In this document: positions 59,906 to 64,000 of the stretch, one piece after another | Numbering within the stretch: position 1 is the first letter of the stretch | Layout: each line of letters opens with the position of its first letter | Source: Terana coerulea | Lineage: Eukaryota > Basidiomycota > Agaricomycetes > Polyporales > Phanerochaetaceae | Direction: 5' to 3' | Length of the DNA: 64,000 bases | Assembly: GCA_024811115.1 (NCBI GenBank) | Contig: JAKOGH010000024.1 | Span: 62,001-126,000 of the forward strand | Notes under the pieces: model-generated | Seen by the model: the letters and a program-made list of their open reading frames with translations, nothing else | Database searches by the model: none | Told to the model about the DNA's origin: nothing | Position numbers and translations under genes: made by a program

Positions 59906-62900
59906 CTAAGATTCGCCAGCAAAGAAGCCCAGCAGGCCACCTTTGGAGGAGACATCCGACACCGTGCCCGCCACGCTCTCGTTGTCCGACGCGTAGTCCC
60001 GCTCCGTCCGCATCCGGAGCTTGAGCAGCTCGTCCCAGAACATCGTCGGGCTCTCGCCCTTGCGCAGGAACTCGCGGATGTGCCGGAGCCACTCCTTGAC
60101 GAGCCGGAACTTGGCCTCGCCGAAGCCCGCGCCGGCCGCGCGCCCGTCGGGCGTCACGAACGGCGGCAGGCTCTCGACGTACGCGAGCAGCGCGACCTGC
60201 GCGATCCAGTAGAACGGCAGCGCGTCGTGCAGGAAGATCGGCTCCTGTGCGTCGCCGTAGTGCGGCGTGTCCGGGCTGCCCAGCCACGAGCGGTACCACT
60301 TGTGCAGCATGAACTGCACCGGCAGGCCCGCCGCCTGCGCGTCCGCCGTCCCCGGCCGGTCGATGCAGTCGTCGAAGAGCCGGCGGAGGATCGCGTGCGA
60401 GAGCACGAAGTGCGCGAACGGCGTCGCGAGCAGCGGTGCCTCCTCCGCGGCTTCGCCGTCGTCGTCGCCGGGCGAGACGCCGCTTGCGAGGAAGGCGAGA
60501 GCGTCCTGCAGGCCTGGGGGCGGACCCGCTGGAGGTGCGAGCCGTACCGCGATGGTCGCTGTAGCACGGCGTACCACTCGTCTGCGGTGTTTGCGAGCCA
60601 GAGATCGTGCTCGCACGGCAGTGGGACGGTCATCTCTTCCCGCTCGAAGTTCGGCCGAAGAGTGAAGTATATGCAGTGACAGCAGTCGTGCAGATAGGTC
60701 AACAGAAGTCCTCTGCGAGTAGATGTCAGCATGTGCGGAGACGTGATGTAGTAAAATATCTACCTCTTGATCGTCTCGTGAAAGGCCCAGTCTCGCCAGA
60801 CTGCATCGAGGTTGGTCTTCGCAGTTATAACGGGAGGCTTCCACTCCGTGACTTCTTTGATCAGCCCGCTGCTTCGTATCATCTGGACAAATGTTAGAAC
60901 CAGTATGTATATCGTGATAACACTTGACTGACCGTGACAAGCATGCCATGGTACATGTTGGAGTGACTTCGCTGGTCTTGCTTCTGATGGAACAAGCCAA
61001 TTGTTTGTAACAGAACGACGGCAAGGATGAGATGCCCCTGCGCCGCCGAGTTTGAGGGCTCTTTGGCCTGCAAAAATGAGGGTCCGAATCAGTCGGCAAT
61101 ATTCCAGTAACTATGACCAGCTCATTACTCACAAACTCGGTCATCAGCTGCTCCCTCGCAGACATGAGCGTATCATCGACAAATTTGACTGCGGCCTTGG
61201 TCTTGACATACAGCGCACCGCACGCCTGCATCGCCGACAGCAGGATGGGCGGCTTGCCGTCGATGGTGAACGTGCCGACGTGCATGACAGGCATCTGACC
61301 GAGGAACATCTGGTAGAAGAGATGCGCTGGCAAGGGCGAAGCGTGAGATTGGCATTTGACAACTGAAAGCCGAGTATAAGCCACGCACTGTACTGCTGAA
61401 GCTCCGAGGGATACGGGTTCATAGCAGGGGCCGGCATATGATTGCCCGGAGGCTCAGGGAACATGGACCGGGTGCAAAGATCGTCGAGAATGTCCTCGGG
61501 AAATTCAGGGATGGGTGGGGGAGGCGCATACATCATGAACGGCTGGCATTCCTCGACTTGGTTGGTGACCCAAGGGAAATTGCTGCTTGGGTACAGATTC
61601 GTCTGCGGCGACTCCGGCTGGCCTGGCTGCGAGCCCGACATGGTCGAAACGGCATCAAAGTTGTCAGCAGTGCCGAAGAACTTGTCGAAGAGCTCGTTCG
61701 AGAACAGCGCATTGAGCTCCTTGTGGACCACCATAGCCTGCGTGGCAAAGTCGCTCGGGGCACCGGACTGGGCCCAGCTGCTAGGAATCCCATTCAGGCT
61801 CTCGGAGTAGCCGCTGACGGAGGGTGCAAAGGACGTCGAGGCCCCCACGGAGGATGCGTAGTCGTCGAACTCGCGGAAGTTGTGGAAGGAGTTGCTGGGG
61901 ACGTACGGCTCGGGCTCGGGCTTGTATCTGCTGTAGGGAGAGGTCGCCGAGGATTCAACGAGGCTAGGAGCGGAGAACGAGCTAGCGAGGTCGGCGGGGC
62001 TGGGCAGGTCGCGCGCTGTAAAGAGGGGAGATGTCAGCTCTTGTTTTGGCTTGAGGTCCTCCTTCTCCTCTCGTTGGACCCCCGGCGACCTCTCGACAGG
62101 ACTTGCAGAAGCTACATGCGTTGACGGCGACTTTTGCTCTCTCTTCATAGAGGGCCTGCGGACGTAAGTGCACTCACATCCTCGCATTTTGCATCTCGAG
62201 CACGGGAGCTGTAGGTCGCACTTGGTCTTGCCGTCGGCGCAGGCTTGGCACGACTTGCGGCGAGAGCGGTTGGCGTTGTTTCTAGTGGGTATATGCGTCA
62301 GTTTTTGTGCGCTGGGAGGAATGTGGCGTCTTACGGGTCTCCGCAGCTTCGCTTGTGGCGGCTGAGCAGGTCGCTACGGTGAAAGCCTCTTCCACATTTC
62401 TGCATGATATTGTGTCAGTATGAATTCGTCGTGGTGGTTGACAGCTATTTGCGGAACACTAGATCGCTTGGCTGCTCCCTCCTCTCCGGGATTTTGTTGA
62501 CTTTTGGAACATAACAAATGGAGAGAGGACACACAAACACCACTCCGAAGGTGAAAAGTGCATCAAGGCGGTCTAATGATTCGCAAATAGCTGGGATGTG
62601 AAGAACTGACCTCACAGCGGTGGGTACGTTGGGCGGTGTCTATGGGTCCATGGAGGTTAAGCTCAAGATGGCTAGCGGGCATTAGGCAAGCACATGGACG
62701 TACGAGTACGCTGATGGCGATTGAGATGGGTCAGACGGGTAAACCGTGCCGGACACTGCGGGCAGAGGTGGTCCTGGGGTATGGCAGGCTGGTTGCCGCG
62801 GTGCGAGCGCATGCGCGAGACAGTGCCGGACTTGGTCAGCTCGACGAGCTCGCCGTCGGGTCCGCGCTCGAACGCAGGGGCCGCCTTCGCGTTACGGCTC

Positions 62901-62929
62901 GAGCCAGCTTTGGTAGCTTTGGAGGTCAT
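59906..62929 (-). CDS. Transcription factor with two C2H2 fingers, a Zn(II)2Cys6 cluster and a fungal-specific regulatory domain
   Basis: The start MTSKATKAGSSRNAKAAPAFER at 62929 leads to finger 1 (CPQCPARFTRLTHLNRHQRTH). A roughly 30-nt exon (CACACCGCC..TGTGAG, near 62610-62640) finishes that finger and begins finger 2 (RCE..KCGRGFHRSDLLSRHKRSC). The next exon supplies the binuclear cluster, CQACADGKTKCDLQLPCSRCKMRGCEC. Then come a Ser/Pro-rich linker, LFYQMFLGQMPVMHVGTFTIDGKPP, and WRDWAFHETIKR..LLLTYLHDCCH, typical of the fungal_trans domain. The end is CTVSDVSSKGGLLGFFAGES-like. The 3' exon needs one extra base in the G run 60516-60520 to keep YGSHLQRVRP in frame with GLQDALAFLASG. It is a nuclear regulator; the targets are not predictable. 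Confidence 0.88.
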
Positions 62930-63252
62930 GATAAGTCGTGAGGTCGTCGCGGTGTGTCAAACAACCGCTGTCGTCGTCGTGGAAAGGAGTCAAGCTGCGA
63001 TTATTCCCAGCTCCTTGAGCCCACCTCACACCTGAGGCTGCCGCCCGGTCACGGTGCAAATCTGAATCTGAATGGCGGCGGTCAGCCTCAAGTCAGCCCC
63101 TGACCCGCTCTCACGCCCGACTGCATTACGCCTCGGCTGACAATAGGCGCCCAAACCTTGGTCTAACCACCTCGAGCGTGAGCAGCCGCGGAAAACATAC
63201 TATTACGACAGACCGCCGGCAAGTGCATTTTGGGTATCTACATGGTTGCCGA
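62930..63252. other. Promoter region of the transcription factor
   Basis: 323 nt between the transcription-factor start and the GH79 stop. No TATA box is evident. Confidence 0.5.
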
Positions 63253-64000
63253 TCACAGGAACACAATGAGGGCCTCAGAGGCGTTGACCGAAACCGAGAT
63301 CACTCCTCCACTCACGCTAACACTCTCCGTCGTTTGCGTCCCTGTCCGCGTGCAGCTGTTCGAGAACGACGCGCTGCCGCCTATGGTCACTGCCGCCCCT
63401 CGTCGACCCTGGATGTTGCGCTGGGTGCTGTCAGCCTCTTCGCTTGTGCGGTTGTCCTGGCCGCCGTGAGACCCGTGAGCGACACAGTGGAGCTTGTACG
63501 GGTGCCGGTGCCATCGAAGTAATTTGTGTTGATCACGAGGAGGCGGACAGGGGCACCGGAGGCGGCGTAGACCGCGTACACCCCTATCTCGCTTGTGCCG
63601 TCGTCGAGCATGGCAATTTTCGCGCATTGGTGCCCAGAAATTCTGACACGAACGCTGCGCCATAGTATGGCGAGAAAATGGAGGACTGGCCCCAGAAGCA
63701 ATACGCCTATATGACACGGGCATCAATACGCCGAAGTGTAGCATTCGAGAAGTACACCCACGCAGTTCGATATGGTTCCCTGGTGGAAATACAGCCGGTC
63801 TGCCCCATTCAAGGCACCTTGCAGCACATAGTCAACGATCCAAAGCGCTGCTCCGAAGGTCTAAAATGAAACCCATGTGAAACGATCGAGCTGAATGGAG
63901 ATCGACCCGGTGACTTACAGGGCTGATTCCGCCCCCTCCACATGTGGCTGTATGTAGTTGATTAGGTTGGCAGATCAACTTACGGTCAACGTAGCCAAAA
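63253..64000 (-). CDS. GH79 glycoside hydrolase (beta-glucuronidase type), 3' part only
   Basis: Exons 63253-63706, 63762-63860 and 63919-63947, plus a piece from 63984 to the edge. The middle exon reads TFGAALWIVDYVLQGALNG then ADRLYFHQGTISNC, and the next begins AYCFWGQSSIFSPYYGAAF. This is the end of the family's TIM-barrel. The C-terminal beta domain follows (APVRLLVINTNYFDGTGTRTSSTVSL, KRLTAPSATSRVDEG, AVTIGGSASFSNSC) and ends SVNASEALIVFL. One extra base in the T run 63617-63620 (A on the coding strand) joins FLGTNAR to KIAMLDDG. The intron at 63948-63983 would be only 36 nt. Secretion is expected for the family but its signal peptide lies outside the window. Confidence 0.85.

Overview
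The window is nuclear DNA of a filamentous basidiomycete, most likely an agaricomycete. The evidence is GC-rich genes split by many short introns of about 50-65 nt with GT(G/A)NGT donors, a class I hydrophobin, a GH79 glycoside hydrolase, a C2H2 plus Zn(II)2Cys6 transcription factor, and expanded coiled-coil families of a type I associate with agaricomycetes. No bacterial-style operons, rRNA or tRNA genes were seen. All homology calls come from recognising motifs by eye, not from searches.

Layout. 1-4.3 kb: housekeeping metabolism on the minus strand, a fumarate reductase fused to cytochrome b5 (cut by the left edge) and a nicotinamide riboside kinase. 5.2-6.0 kb: an unknown acidic protein. 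6.7-21.9 kb: a lineage-specific array of five related genes or relics (A relic, B, C, D inverted, E). The fullest copies have an N-terminal helical module, a long coiled coil and a C-terminal J-like domain resembling the end of NFKBIL1. A hydrophobin gene sits inside the array, and duplicated flanks and inverted repeats are scattered through it. 22.4-28.5 kb: a small unknown two-exon gene with a diverged inverted copy at 42 kb, and a ten-exon gene of unknown function. 30.1-34.1 kb: a Gfo/Idh/MocA dehydrogenase and a secreted repeat protein with dibasic cleavage sites. 37.6-42.9 kb: a mitochondrial amphipathic-helix protein, an acidic unknown protein and the second copy of the two-exon gene. 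42.9-52.2 kb: a transposon-rich block with a dead Ty1/copia element, a nested solo LTR and inverted repeats. 52.8-53.8 kb: a small C2H2 protein. 56.0-62.9 kb: an ankyrin-repeat protein convergent with the transcription factor. 63.25 kb to the right edge: the 3' part of a GH79 gene.

The genes do not form one pathway. The most distinctive system is the coiled-coil/NFKBIL1-like array, which has been reshaped by tandem and inverted duplication, internal repeat expansion and loss. The secreted repeat protein is the best candidate for an undescribed processed peptide precursor.

Caution for the reader: seven reading frames break at runs of four or five identical bases, and each is repaired by one extra base. 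This looks like systematic homopolymer under-calling in the assembly, so most of these breaks should not be taken as pseudogenes.
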